DNA of 64,000 nt from Pseudoalteromonas luteoviolacea NCIMB 1942. GTDB taxonomy: Bacteria > Pseudomonadota > Gammaproteobacteria > Enterobacterales > Alteromonadaceae. The notes under the pieces are model-generated. The model searched no databases, was not told the origin of the DNA, and saw only the letters and a program-made list of their open reading frames with translations. The stretch is from assembly GCF_001625595.1 (NCBI RefSeq), contig NZ_AUXT01000188.1:1-64000 (forward strand), given 5' to 3'. The translations under genes and the position numbers were made by a program. Shown here in pieces: positions 25,838-34,799 of the stretch; the first letter of the stretch is position 1; each line of letters opens with the position of its first letter.

Positions 25838-26761
25838 TTGCTGCTCACATCCGCATTTTTATGCTACTACCCTATTCATTATGTGATGCAACAAAAGTAC
25901 GCATTAGGCTTGGCTGTAGTTATCATCATTGCCGTCCTATTTTTAACGGCCGCACGATTAATTCAAGGTAAGCTGAGTGTCTGGAAGTGCTTTTTAATTT
26001 GTGCAATTGAAGGCGCTATGTTGATATATTTATCCATACAATCGCCAATCATTTCCGTCATTTGGTTACCAGCCTTTCTGGTCGGTATGTTTATGATGTT
26101 CCCATTTAAAATGGCTTGCGTAATAACCTGTGGGTTCTGGATAGTTCTCACCTACCTTGGTTTTTTACAGCTTGATGTTGAGCTTGCTTTAAGATCTGCG
26201 ATGTCGTCGTGCCTCGTTATGATGCTATGTGCAGTCATAGTAAAAACTTACAACGATGCCATCATAATTGCGGAAAGTGTGGCAGTAAAAGACCCGCTAA
26301 CAGGCGCGCTTAACCGAAGAACATTGGTTGAACAAGTAGAACTAGAATCAGAGTGTGTAAGCCGATATTCTCAGGTTTGCTCTATCATAATGATAGACCT
26401 CGATAATTTTAAGATGCTAAACGATAAACTGGGTCACGGTGTTGGCGACGAAATGCTCGTCAGTTTTGTTAAACTAATTAATGAATATACACGCCGTAAT
26501 GACAAGCTATTTCGCTTGGGTGGCGACGAATTCATGCTTTTATTGCCAAGTATGAATGAAGAAAATGCCTACACATTTATTGAGAGAATACAAAACTTAG
26601 TGCCCAGTAAATTAACTATGGGCTCAGTTTCTTTAGGAATGAGTTTTGGTGTTTGTGAAATTACTGCTAACACCTCTGTTGAAACACTGTTAAAGCAAGC
26701 AGGTAAAGCACTTTATCAAAACAAACATCAGAGAAAGCAAGAAAATGAGTTTTCTAAATAG
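25838..26761 (+). CDS. Membrane diguanylate cyclase (GGDEF)
   Basis: A protein of about 307 aa with about five membrane helices (residues 1-135) and a GGDEF domain (about 145-300). The domain has DPLTGALNRR, IDLDNFKMLNDKLGHGVGDE and the intact active-site motif RLGGDEF, so it should make cyclic di-GMP. The start is uncertain: 25838 is a TTG without a good ribosome site. The frame stays protein-like (INRYPIYAAYLLLL) back to a TGA at 25781 with no ATG, GTG or TTG, so the N-terminus may be frameshifted or use ATA. It is not in an operon. Confidence 0.78.
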   Translation: MLLTSAFLCYYPIHYVMQQKYALGLAVVIIIAVLFLTAARLIQGKLSVWKCFLICAIEGAMLIYLSIQSPIISVIWLPAFLVGMFMMFPFKMACVITCGFWIVLTYLGFLQLDVELALRSAMSSCLVMMLCAVIVKTYNDAIIIAESVAVKDPLTGALNRRTLVEQVELESECVSRYSQVCSIIMIDLDNFKMLNDKLGHGVGDEMLVSFVKLINEYTRRNDKLFRLGGDEFMLLLPSMNEENAYTFIERIQNLVPSKLTMGSVSLGMSFGVCEITANTSVETLLKQAGKALYQNKHQRKQENEFSK

Positions 26762-26911
26762 AATGCAGACACCTATGAAAATTATACTTTTATTTTTTGA
26801 AAAGAAACTTAAATTTTATATTTTAAAATATAAATAAATATTTTAGTTTACTTTTAAAATACGCAACACTAATCTGTAAGAGCAGTTTATCTGGCATAAG
26901 GAAATAAAAAA

Positions 26912-27094
26912 ATGAAAGTACAATTAAAAAAGAAAAACCTGAAAAAACTAAATGAGAGCAACCAACTAGCTAACCAAGCAACACCGCAAGTTGCAGGCGG
27001 CGGTAAAGAGTACTCTGTATTCCCACAATGTAGGCCTTCAAACCCTGTTATTTGCTATACCGAAGGCGGTTGGCAAGGCTGTGTTCCAAAATAA
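26912..27094 (+). CDS. Small peptide with RiPP-precursor-like leader (peptide B)
   Basis: A 60-aa ORF with ribosome site AAGGAAATAAAA before ATG. The N-terminus MKVQLKKKNLKKL, then ATPQVAGGG (about residues 23-31), then a 29-residue tail with three Cys and two Gly-rich turns (EGGWQGC). The leader and TPxVxGG motif are shared with peptide A at 680-859 while the tails differ, the pattern of a precursor family with variable core. No maturation enzymes are adjacent. Expression is probably monocistronic; a GCTTAAGC palindrome 23 bp after the stop is the only structure seen. Function unknown. Confidence 0.6.
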   Translation: MKVQLKKKNLKKLNESNQLANQATPQVAGGGKEYSVFPQCRPSNPVICYTEGGWQGCVPK

Positions 27095-27190
27095 CAAACC
27101 AACGCTTGTAAAGGGCTTAAGCCACATTGGTACTGTTGTATGACCTATGTCAAAAAGCCTTTATAACCGTAACTCCTGCGCTTTTGGTTG

Positions 27191-27829
27191 TTAAATTTGA
27201 TTTTGCTTCCTTAAGCGCAGCTCTTGGTTTAGCTGCTCGAAACCTACTTCACTTATTTTAAGTACCAAGCTTTGACGTTTTACACTTAACTGTGACACCT
27301 GCCTAGAAACTACGTCATATATGCGCCATTGGCCTGTTTCACTTTGTCTAAATTTGAGAATCAATTGTGTATCGCTTTGACTGGCTCTATTGATTTGAAT
27401 CGCAGCTTCTGCAAATTTACGACCCTTATTAGTTTGTAAGGTATGAAGCGCTATCTCTGAATTTTGATACTCAATCAGTACTTTTGCATACATCTTGATA
27501 AGCTGGCTTTCTATCAGTCCTGTAAATTCTGCCATTTGTTGTTGATCTAGGTGGCGCACGTGTTTACCCAACATCTTTAAGGATGAAAATCGCAGATCTA
27601 AATGAGGGCTCAGCTCACTGCTCACGATATGTAGAGCCAACTCTTCCCGTTCAACTTCAGGTGCAGCATTTAAACTTTCAATTCCATTTATTAATTGTGT
27701 GCTCAACCTTTGAGCTAGCACAGAAAACGGCTCTTGAGCGCTTGCTTCAGAGTTTGATTGGGCGAGCACCTTGGCATTGGTAACTAAGCTCAACAGTAAC
27801 AAAACAATGATAGTGAACGGGCTTTTCAT
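27191..27829 (-). CDS. MlaC/Ttg2D-like periplasmic phospholipid-binding protein
   Basis: A 212-aa exported protein with signal peptide residues 1-24 (cleavage VLA-Q). The mature part is helical at first, then KMYAKVLIEYQNSEIALHTL and LILKFRQSETGQWRIYDVV, the pattern of the MlaC family that ferries phospholipids between the membranes. GQWRIYDVV is the best match. Length agrees with E. coli MlaC (211 aa). ATG 27829 was preferred over 27847 because a GGAA site precedes it and the signal peptide starts there. No other mla genes are nearby, so it is an orphan copy. Confidence 0.68.
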   Translation of the reverse strand: MKSPFTIIVLLLLSLVTNAKVLAQSNSEASAQEPFSVLAQRLSTQLINGIESLNAAPEVEREELALHIVSSELSPHLDLRFSSLKMLGKHVRHLDQQQMAEFTGLIESQLIKMYAKVLIEYQNSEIALHTLQTNKGRKFAEAAIQINRASQSDTQLILKFRQSETGQWRIYDVVSRQVSQLSVKRQSLVLKISEVGFEQLNQELRLRKQNQI

Positions 27830-28063
27830 ACTAGCATTCCAAATCAATAAACTTTATAGCTTACATTTTACACCTTATTTTAACGCCCAAAAGGCATCAA
27901 TTAGCACATTATTGATTCCAATTAAGCACCAATAAGTTTTATCAGTAAAATCTCATAATTACCATATATGTGCAAAATCAACATCAATGAACTGAGTTTA
28001 TTCATACATATATCAACAAAAGAACGAGAGAAAATACGCAAAAAGCACTAGGTATAATCAATT

Positions 28064-28600
28064 ATGAAAAAGTTCACTGTATTTACTCTTTCACTCTTAC
28101 TGCCTGCTTCCGTGGTGGCATCAAACAATCATGGATACGGCATACACTATATTCATGGTGAAGGAGACGTACGTGGCGTTAAACTCGCTTATGAATACCA
28201 CGCAAATGAATACCACGCAGATGAATTATTGCCAGAGGACTGGCGCAATCTCAGTGTTTACTTTGAATCAAATATTAATTTTTGGCGGTTTGGCGACAGT
28301 GGAGACTACGACCAAAACCTTGCATTGGCCATGTCGCCCGTATTCAGATATCCAATCGCAACTTACCACAACAAACCTCTGAAAGTTGAATTTAGAATAG
28401 GCGTTGCCTTACTTGAAGATACTCAATTTGCAGGGAAGAATGTCAGTACCCATTATCAGTTTGAAGACAGGGTTGGGCTGGTTTATGAGCTCGGTCAAGC
28501 TAATGTGGCGTTTAGGTATATCAACTACTCTAATGCTGGGTTTAAAAGCCCAAATCCTAGTCTAGATTTTTTATCCCTTTCTTATTCATCAAGGTTTTAA
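28064..28600 (+). CDS. PagL-like lipid A deacylase family protein, catalytic His absent
   Basis: A 178-aa outer-membrane beta-barrel-type protein with a signal peptide (residues 1-19). The C-terminal signature VAFRYINYSNAGFKSPNP followed by a terminal aromatic (SSRF) matches the lipid A 3-O-deacylase PagL family, in which the motif is normally His-x-Ser-Asn-Ala. Here residue 154 is Asn instead of His, while Ser156 and Asn157 are kept. If the alignment is right the charge-relay His is missing and activity is doubtful. A 15-bp imperfect tandem duplication (28193-28222) repeats EYHA near residues 44-53. Confidence 0.72.
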   Translation: MKKFTVFTLSLLLPASVVASNNHGYGIHYIHGEGDVRGVKLAYEYHANEYHADELLPEDWRNLSVYFESNINFWRFGDSGDYDQNLALAMSPVFRYPIATYHNKPLKVEFRIGVALLEDTQFAGKNVSTHYQFEDRVGLVYELGQANVAFRYINYSNAGFKSPNPSLDFLSLSYSSRF

Positions 28601-28918
28601 TAGGCGTTGTAATTTTAATATGGGCGGGTTGTTAGTCAACTCGTCCTACAAAGCAATTATTAAACTCCAGAGGGTTCCTAACCAAATGGTTCATATTTTA
28701 GCCATAATAGATGCTCAATTTAATTGCTAATAAAATTCCTTTGTGCTTTATATTTATATTGGGAACTATAAATCAAAAAACGTTCTAGAAAATAAAAAGC
28801 AATACAGTCAATACCTTGATTCAATATATAAGGAGATAAATAACCGTACATAAAGGAAGAGCTTTTACACCCGCTCTCTTGCTCACCAATGCTAGGCAGA
28901 GTTTTGACGGTGTCTTAG
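28601..28918. other. Intergenic region, nothing firm
   Basis: About 320 bp after the PagL-like gene. Short protein-like stretches occur (for example YKSKNVLENKKQYSQYLDS near 28770-28830) but without a start codon or ribosome site. It may be further decayed coding sequence joined to the relic at 28919. Confidence 0.35.
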
Positions 28919-29129
28919 CGATGTTTACGCAGCACCTTCACCTAGTTTGAAACAATTTGACGAGAGGCAATTTAACAACCTTAAAAAGTGATCCATTTTA
29001 GACGACATACCACAGGAAAACTTGGGACTTCAACAAGTGCTGAATATTCTTAAAGTGTTGGGTATTCAGGTGGTAGAAAGGCACCCTCTTGTGACCAAAC
29101 AACCATGGGGATTGGATTGCATGTTTTGA
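28919..29129 (+). pseudogene. Relic of a small helix-turn-helix-type regulator
   Basis: Coding-like text SDVYAAPSPSLKQFDERQFN reads in one frame to TGA at 28989, then resumes in the same frame as ILDDIPQENLGLQQVLNILK, then VLGIQVVERHP, stopping at 29127. The second part resembles the C-terminal helices of small XRE/HipB-type regulators. It lacks a start codon and has an internal stop, so it is a remnant. Family call is tentative. Confidence 0.35.
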
Positions 29130-29156
29130 TATAAAGCGAAAATTGACTAGAACGTG

Positions 29157-29190
29157 ACCAAAAAGCCACATACACACGTGGCTTTTTGGT
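29157..29190. terminator. Bidirectional terminator
   Basis: A perfect 13-bp stem, ACCAAAAAGCCAC (157-169) / GTGGCTTTTTGGT (178-190), with an 8-nt loop. T-runs within the arms serve either strand. It ends the minus-strand oxidoreductase gene 5 bp after its stop. Confidence 0.75.
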
Positions 29191-29194
29191 TAGA

Positions 29195-30202
29195 TTATTC
29201 ATGCTCTATTTTAATGACCGGTCGCTTCTGCATTGCACTTGTTAACAGTGAAGCTAAGGCGTCTTTGACACAATCAGCATCAAACTCAATCAGCTCTATA
29301 TCAGGTACTTTAATTTGCCCAGATGTAACATCCGCTAACAGCTTTTGTCCCATAAAACTTAAGTGCTGTTGTGCACATAAGCTGTTTGCAAGCCAAGCAC
29401 CACCAATTGAGACAACACCAATATTGGGCGCTTTTTCAAAAAGCAGGTCCTCAGGAATATGGCCAAAGCCATTAAGGCAAGCCATACGACCACAGAACCT
29501 TAGATGCTTTAAATCTTCAATAAATGACTCACCGCCTGGAGTATTTAACATGCAATCAAAACCACCAGCACCGATTTCGCGCTTAACCTGATCGCACACA
29601 TTGTCTGACTCGCAATCAAATGCGAAGTCTGCACCGAGTTTACGTAGCCTTTTGTGATGCTGCTTTTGAGCAAAAGCAAACACTTGAGCACCCTTTTGCT
29701 TCGCATATTGAATAGCAAAATGAGCAACAGCACCTTGTGCACTATTAATCGCCAACGAATCACCTTCTTCCAGTTTCAACTTTTCTATTGCTAAAAGTGC
29801 CGCCATACCAGCATTAGGTAAAATAACAGCGACTTCTGGTGCAATATCGTTAGGCAATTCACACACTGTATGGTTTGGTACCACAGCGAACTCTTTTAAC
29901 ATGCCTTTTTGCGCCAAATTGGCATTAAAAAGCACCCGACTACCCGCTTTTGGAAATACACCTTTGCCCGCTTTCATTACGGTGCCAACTGCATCGAGAC
30001 CAAGAATATGTGGATATTCCCACTGACTAAAACCATCTCTAGCCATACGAGCATCTAAATGATTCAAAGCGACGTACTCAATGGCCACAAGCAATTCGTT
30101 ATTGCTTGGCTCAGGCATAGCGTGCTGCGTCATTACTAAGTCGAACTCAGCACCCGGTTTTAGTAATTCTATTGCGTTCATATTCGCTTTTTCGATAGAC
30201 AT
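29195..30202 (-). CDS. Zinc-free MDR-family oxidoreductase (quinone-oxidoreductase-like)
   Basis: A 335-aa medium-chain dehydrogenase/reductase. It has an N-terminal GroES-like domain (VAIEYVALNHLDARMARDG, YPHILGLDAVGTVMKAGKG) and a Rossmann domain with LAINSAQGAVAHFAIQYAKQ, the AxGxVGxxAxQ-type NAD(P)H loop with small changes. The Cys/His zinc ligands of alcohol dehydrogenases are absent, as in quinone oxidoreductases. Substrate unknown. It lies 39 bp downstream of the pump operon on the same strand and may be cotranscribed, so it could help detoxify the same compounds. Confidence 0.78.
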   Translation of the reverse strand: MSIEKANMNAIELLKPGAEFDLVMTQHAMPEPSNNELLVAIEYVALNHLDARMARDGFSQWEYPHILGLDAVGTVMKAGKGVFPKAGSRVLFNANLAQKGMLKEFAVVPNHTVCELPNDIAPEVAVILPNAGMAALLAIEKLKLEEGDSLAINSAQGAVAHFAIQYAKQKGAQVFAFAQKQHHKRLRKLGADFAFDCESDNVCDQVKREIGAGGFDCMLNTPGGESFIEDLKHLRFCGRMACLNGFGHIPEDLLFEKAPNIGVVSIGGAWLANSLCAQQHLSFMGQKLLADVTSGQIKVPDIELIEFDADCVKDALASLLTSAMQKRPVIKIEHE

Positions 30203-30241
30203 AATTACACGTTTCTCCGCAATTGGCGCAATGTGCGAGTA

Positions 30242-31660
30242 TTAAATACTCGCAATAAGTGCCTGAGACCATTGACCGTTGAGCTCACCGTACACATCAA
30301 CTGATGCATTCAGTAGCTTATTTCGAATGGCCATTTGTGATTGTTGCGCTATTAAAACATCTTGACGCGCATCCAACAACTCAAGATACCCTAACTGCCC
30401 TTCTTGATAGCCAGCTGTAGCCTGTTCATACGCCTTATTTGCCGCACCCACTTGAGAGTCGACATACCCAAGTTGTAACTTTATTTGCGCCAGCGCTCGA
30501 AGGGAATATTCGGTCTGAGCAAGCACTTTCGTCAATGTCTGACGGTACTCATAATAACTCGCTTCTGTTATAGCTTCTTGCCTGTCCATTTGCGCTAACA
30601 ACTGAGGATAGCTAAATAAAGACCAATTTATGTTTGGCATAACTTGCCAGCTAGACTGCGTATCATTGAAGTTTGCACCTGTCGGGTTAAGCACGCCAGC
30701 AAATGCAGAAAAGCTGATGTCTGGATATAACGCTCGCTCAGCACTTTGTGTTAAAAAGCTCTGCTGTTTTAAACGTGCAACCGCACTTTTAACATCACCT
30801 CGTTGCATTAATGCATCTGAGGCAGAGTTTACGTTCACCGATATAGACAACTCTTCAAACTGCGGCTTAGTCAGTGCGGTCAATTCTAGCGCATCAACTT
30901 GCTTGTTAACTAGCACCGCAATGGTTTGTTCCACGGCAGCAAGTTCAGTTGCAATTTCTGGGAGTCTCTGTTTATGTTCAAAGTACTGAGATTTAGTTCG
31001 ATTGAGTTCAAGCTCAGTCGCGACACCTTCTGCCACTCGCACCTCAATGATTTCTATCGACTCTTCGAGTGCATTTAGCTGCTCGACAGTAAGTTGATGT
31101 GTTTGCTTTAGTGCTTGCCAGTTTAAGTAACTTTGAATGCTGGTTGTAACCAGCTCTCCTACTAAAGCTTGGTATTGTGCTTGACTAGACTCTGCGCCAG
31201 CTGCTGCGGCATCTGCAAGTTTGGCAATGCGCCCCGATAAATCGACCTGCCAACTCAATTCGCCACCCGCAGTAATTGATTCCTGCACACCACCTAGAGG
31301 TGATACTAGGCTTGGGGCATTTGCGCGCTGAGCACTTACATTCAAGCTACCTTGTGGCAATCGTGTTCGCTGTGCTTCAGATAATCCTGCGGCGGCGGCG
31401 CGCAAACGCGCCGCTGAAGCTTTTAAATTTTGATTCTCTGTTAGAACACCTATAACCAAATTGTTGAGAACAACATCCTCAAGCTGCTGCCACCAGCGGG
31501 CTTCTTCCGATTTTGCTACTGACGTTAAACGGGCCATGTTGATTACTTGGTCATTAAACGAATCATGGTTTAATGCAACTTGCGGCTCATAAGAAGTGCT
31601 AGTACACCCTATTACACTCGCCATTGCCAAACTTAGCATTGAGATTTTAATAAGTTGCAT
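30242..31660 (-). CDS. Outer-membrane efflux lipoprotein (NodT/OprM-type)
   Basis: A 472-aa outer-membrane factor of a tripartite pump. A lipobox (VIGC, Cys19) marks lipidation. Two repeated OEP domains of long helices follow (LKASAARLRAAAAGLSEAQR and KSAVARLKQQSFLTQSAERA), with the barrel segments between. The ribosome site AAAGGAGCAATAAA precedes ATG and only 1 bp separates it from the permease stop. It completes the adaptor-permease-channel set and might also serve the channel-less pump at 1176-5338. Confidence 0.9.
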   Translation of the reverse strand: MQLIKISMLSLAMASVIGCTSTSYEPQVALNHDSFNDQVINMARLTSVAKSEEARWWQQLEDVVLNNLVIGVLTENQNLKASAARLRAAAAGLSEAQRTRLPQGSLNVSAQRANAPSLVSPLGGVQESITAGGELSWQVDLSGRIAKLADAAAAGAESSQAQYQALVGELVTTSIQSYLNWQALKQTHQLTVEQLNALEESIEIIEVRVAEGVATELELNRTKSQYFEHKQRLPEIATELAAVEQTIAVLVNKQVDALELTALTKPQFEELSISVNVNSASDALMQRGDVKSAVARLKQQSFLTQSAERALYPDISFSAFAGVLNPTGANFNDTQSSWQVMPNINWSLFSYPQLLAQMDRQEAITEASYYEYRQTLTKVLAQTEYSLRALAQIKLQLGYVDSQVGAANKAYEQATAGYQEGQLGYLELLDARQDVLIAQQSQMAIRNKLLNASVDVYGELNGQWSQALIASI

Positions 31661-31661
31661 T

Positions 31662-34600
31662 TTATTGCTCCTTTGGTGTTACAAGGCGATAGAAAACAGG
31701 TGTAAACAGCAGACCGAATACAGTCACACCAATCATGCCAAAGAACACCGCATTACCCATTGCTTGACGCATTTCTGCACCGGCGCCCGATGCCAATACC
31801 AACGGTACTACCCCCGCAGTAAATGCAATAGAAGTCATAAGGATAGGACGCAATCTCAAGCGACATGCTTCAATAATGGCTTCAAGGTGTGTTGCGCCTT
31901 GTACATGCTTATCTCTTGCAAACTCCACCATTAAAATTGCATTCTTTGACGCCAATGCGACCAGTACAATCAAAGCAATTTGCGTAAATATGTTGTTGTC
32001 GCCACCTAGCATGTAAACACCTGCTAATGCTGAGAAAATAGTCATAGGTACAATCAAGATAATAGCTAGAGGCAAACGCATACTCTCGTACTGTGCCGCA
32101 AGCACCATAAATACTAAGACCACAACTAGAGGGAACACATAGACCATTGTATTACCAGCTAAGATCTGCTGATAGGTTACTTCTGTCCACTCAAATGCCA
32201 TGCCTTCAGGTAGTGTTTTTGCAAGTACTTTCTCAATCGCTTGTTGCGCTTGATCTGAACTGTAACCCGGCGCTGGGCTGCCATTTAATTCAGCCGTTAC
32301 ATAACCGTTGTAGTGCATAACACGGTCAGGGCCCGTTGTCGCTTCAACCGTCACCACTGAACCAAGCGGTACCATGTTGCCAGCGGCATTGCGCACTTTT
32401 AGATTATTAATTTGCTCTTTTTTGGCTCTAAATTCCGCGTCAGCTTGCGCTTTAACCTGATAGGTTCTGCCAAATAAGTTGAAATCATTCACGTAAACCG
32501 AACCGAGATATACTTGCAGTGCATCAAAGACTTCTTGAAGCGGTATGCCTTGGATAAGCGCTTGCTCACGGTCGATATTAATGTCCATTTGCGGTACTTG
32601 AACTCTAAAGCTTGAGTAAATACCGGTTAATGCAGGGTCTTGTTGCGCAGCACCAATGGTCGCTTGTAACGCTGCGAACAACGCCTCAAACCCTTGGTTT
32701 GCACGGTCTTGAATTTGCAGTTTAAATCCACCCGTTGTACCCAAGCCTAGGATTGGTGGTGGTGGGAATACCGCAACAAACGCTTCGTCAATAACTGCAA
32801 AACGCATGTTTAACTGCATTGCAATAGCTTGTGCCGACAAGCTTGGATCATTACGTAGTGCAAAGTCATCCAATGGGGTAAATACAATGCCGCTGTTAGT
32901 GCTGTTTGTGAAACCGTTTACCGACAGCCCAGGGAATGCCACTGTATTTGCAACACCCGGTACTTCAAGTGCAATTTCTTGCATTTGACGTATCACTTCT
33001 TCAGTTCTGTCTAAACTTGCTGCGTCAGGAAGCTGTGCAACTGCCACCAAATACTGCTTATCTTGCTGCGGAATAAATCCACCTGGAACCGAGTTGAACA
33101 ATCCAATGGTTGAGCCCACAAGACCTAGATAAACCACACCAACGACCACACTCATGCGGATTAGCTTTTTAACAAGCGCTTCATAGCCTTTGGCACCTTT
33201 ATCAAACATACGATTGAACGGCTTAAATAACCAAGCGCCAAATAGTTTGTCTAACACACGTGTAAGCCTGTCTTTTGGTGCATCGTGCGACCTCAGTAAA
33301 ATGGCTGACAGCGCAGGAGATAGCGTCAATGAGTTAAATGCTGAGATCAAAGTCGAAATCGTAATCGTCAACGCAAATTGCTTGTAAAACTGGCCTGATA
33401 AACCGGTGATAAATGCTGTTGGAATGAATACCGCACACAATACAAACGCAATGGCAATGATTGGGCCCGTTACTTCAGTCATGGCAATTTTGGTCGCCTC
33501 ATATGGGCTGTGGCCATCGGCGATATTACGCTCAACGTTTTCAACTACAACAATGGCGTCATCAACGACGATGCCTATTGCTAATACTAAGCCAAATAGA
33601 GACAGTGTATTGATAGACACACCTAATAGTTGCATCACCGCAAAAGTACCAACCAGAGAAACAGGTACCGCAATTAATGGAATAATAGACGCGCGCCATG
33701 TTTGTAAGAATACAACCACGACGACAACAACAAGAAGAATGGCCTCAATAAGCGTTTTAATTACCGCATCAATTGAACCACGTACAAACACAGTCGGGTC
33801 GTAAGCGATCTCATAAGTCATGCCTGCTGGGAAGCTCTTTTCAAGGCGTTGCATAGTTTCACGCACATCATCCGAAAGCTCTATAGCATTAGTACCCGGA
33901 CGCTGGAATACAGGCATTGCAAGCGCAGGCTGATTATCTAACATCGCACGCAGTGCATAGTTTTCTTGGCCAAGTTCAACACGCGCAATGTCTTTTAGGC
34001 GAGTTAAAGCGCCATTATCACCCACTTTAATGATAACTTTTTCAAATTCTTCGATGCTTTCTAAACGTCCTTTTACATTTAGAAGGATCTGGAACTGATT
34101 TTCTTCTGGCGTAGGTTGTGCCCCGAGAGAGCCTGCTGCAACCTGTTGGTTTTGAGTACGTAATGCGTTCACAACGTCTGATGCAGTTAAGTTGCGCGCC
34201 GCAAGTGCATCTGGGTCAAGCCAAACACGCATAGAATACTTCGCACCGCCAAATAGCTGCAAGTCACCGACCCCTGGTAAGCGCTTTAGCTCATCTTTGA
34301 TATAAAGGTCAGCGTAGTTTGCCATGTATGCAGTATCTTGCTCACCATTAGGGGATACCAAGTGCACAACCAGTGCTAAGTTTGGAGAGGACTTTTGTGC
34401 AGTCACACCTAAACGTTGTACCTCTTGTGGTAAACGAGGCAAAGCGTTGTTTACACGGTTTTGAACCTGTACCTGAGCTTGGTCAAGGTCTGTACCTAAC
34501 GCAAATGTGACAGTCAGAGTTAAACGGCCATCACTAGTTGCTTGCGAACCATGGTACAGCATGTTTTCCAGCCCATTAAGCTCTTGCTCAAGGGGGGTTG

Positions 34601-34790
34601 CCACAGTTTGGGCAATGACTTTAGGGTTTGCGCCAGGGTATGTGGCATTAACAACAACCGTTGGTGGAACCACTTCTGGATATTCGCTGATCGGTAGTTG
34701 AAACAGTGAAATCGCGCCGGTGATGATAAATATCATCGACAGCATGGCCGCGAATATCGGTCGATTTATAAAAAAATGGGAAAATTTCAT
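31662..34790 (-). CDS. RND multidrug efflux permease (HAE1 family)
   Basis: A 1042-aa AcrB/MexB-type transporter. The start MKFSHFFINRPIFAAMLSMI is the classic family opening. GLVLAIGIVVDDAIVVVENV (about residues 395-415) holds the paired Asp of the proton relay, and the C-terminal half keeps ALIVLVALASKNAILMVEFA with its Lys. It extrudes hydrophobic drugs, dyes or solvents from periplasm and membrane. It lies between adaptor and channel genes in one operon, with a divergent LysR regulator upstream. Confidence 0.95.
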   Translation of the reverse strand: MKFSHFFINRPIFAAMLSMIFIITGAISLFQLPISEYPEVVPPTVVVNATYPGANPKVIAQTVATPLEQELNGLENMLYHGSQATSDGRLTLTVTFALGTDLDQAQVQVQNRVNNALPRLPQEVQRLGVTAQKSSPNLALVVHLVSPNGEQDTAYMANYADLYIKDELKRLPGVGDLQLFGGAKYSMRVWLDPDALAARNLTASDVVNALRTQNQQVAAGSLGAQPTPEENQFQILLNVKGRLESIEEFEKVIIKVGDNGALTRLKDIARVELGQENYALRAMLDNQPALAMPVFQRPGTNAIELSDDVRETMQRLEKSFPAGMTYEIAYDPTVFVRGSIDAVIKTLIEAILLVVVVVVVFLQTWRASIIPLIAVPVSLVGTFAVMQLLGVSINTLSLFGLVLAIGIVVDDAIVVVENVERNIADGHSPYEATKIAMTEVTGPIIAIAFVLCAVFIPTAFITGLSGQFYKQFALTITISTLISAFNSLTLSPALSAILLRSHDAPKDRLTRVLDKLFGAWLFKPFNRMFDKGAKGYEALVKKLIRMSVVVGVVYLGLVGSTIGLFNSVPGGFIPQQDKQYLVAVAQLPDAASLDRTEEVIRQMQEIALEVPGVANTVAFPGLSVNGFTNSTNSGIVFTPLDDFALRNDPSLSAQAIAMQLNMRFAVIDEAFVAVFPPPPILGLGTTGGFKLQIQDRANQGFEALFAALQATIGAAQQDPALTGIYSSFRVQVPQMDINIDREQALIQGIPLQEVFDALQVYLGSVYVNDFNLFGRTYQVKAQADAEFRAKKEQINNLKVRNAAGNMVPLGSVVTVEATTGPDRVMHYNGYVTAELNGSPAPGYSSDQAQQAIEKVLAKTLPEGMAFEWTEVTYQQILAGNTMVYVFPLVVVLVFMVLAAQYESMRLPLAIILIVPMTIFSALAGVYMLGGDNNIFTQIALIVLVALASKNAILMVEFARDKHVQGATHLEAIIEACRLRLRPILMTSIAFTAGVVPLVLASGAGAEMRQAMGNAVFFGMIGVTVFGLLFTPVFYRLVTPKEQ

Positions 34791-34799
34791 GACGTTCTC

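Noticed and set aside
28193..28222. 15-bp imperfect tandem duplication in the PagL-like gene
   Set aside because: Only two units in a loop region; noted in the gene entry but not a repeat element in its own right.
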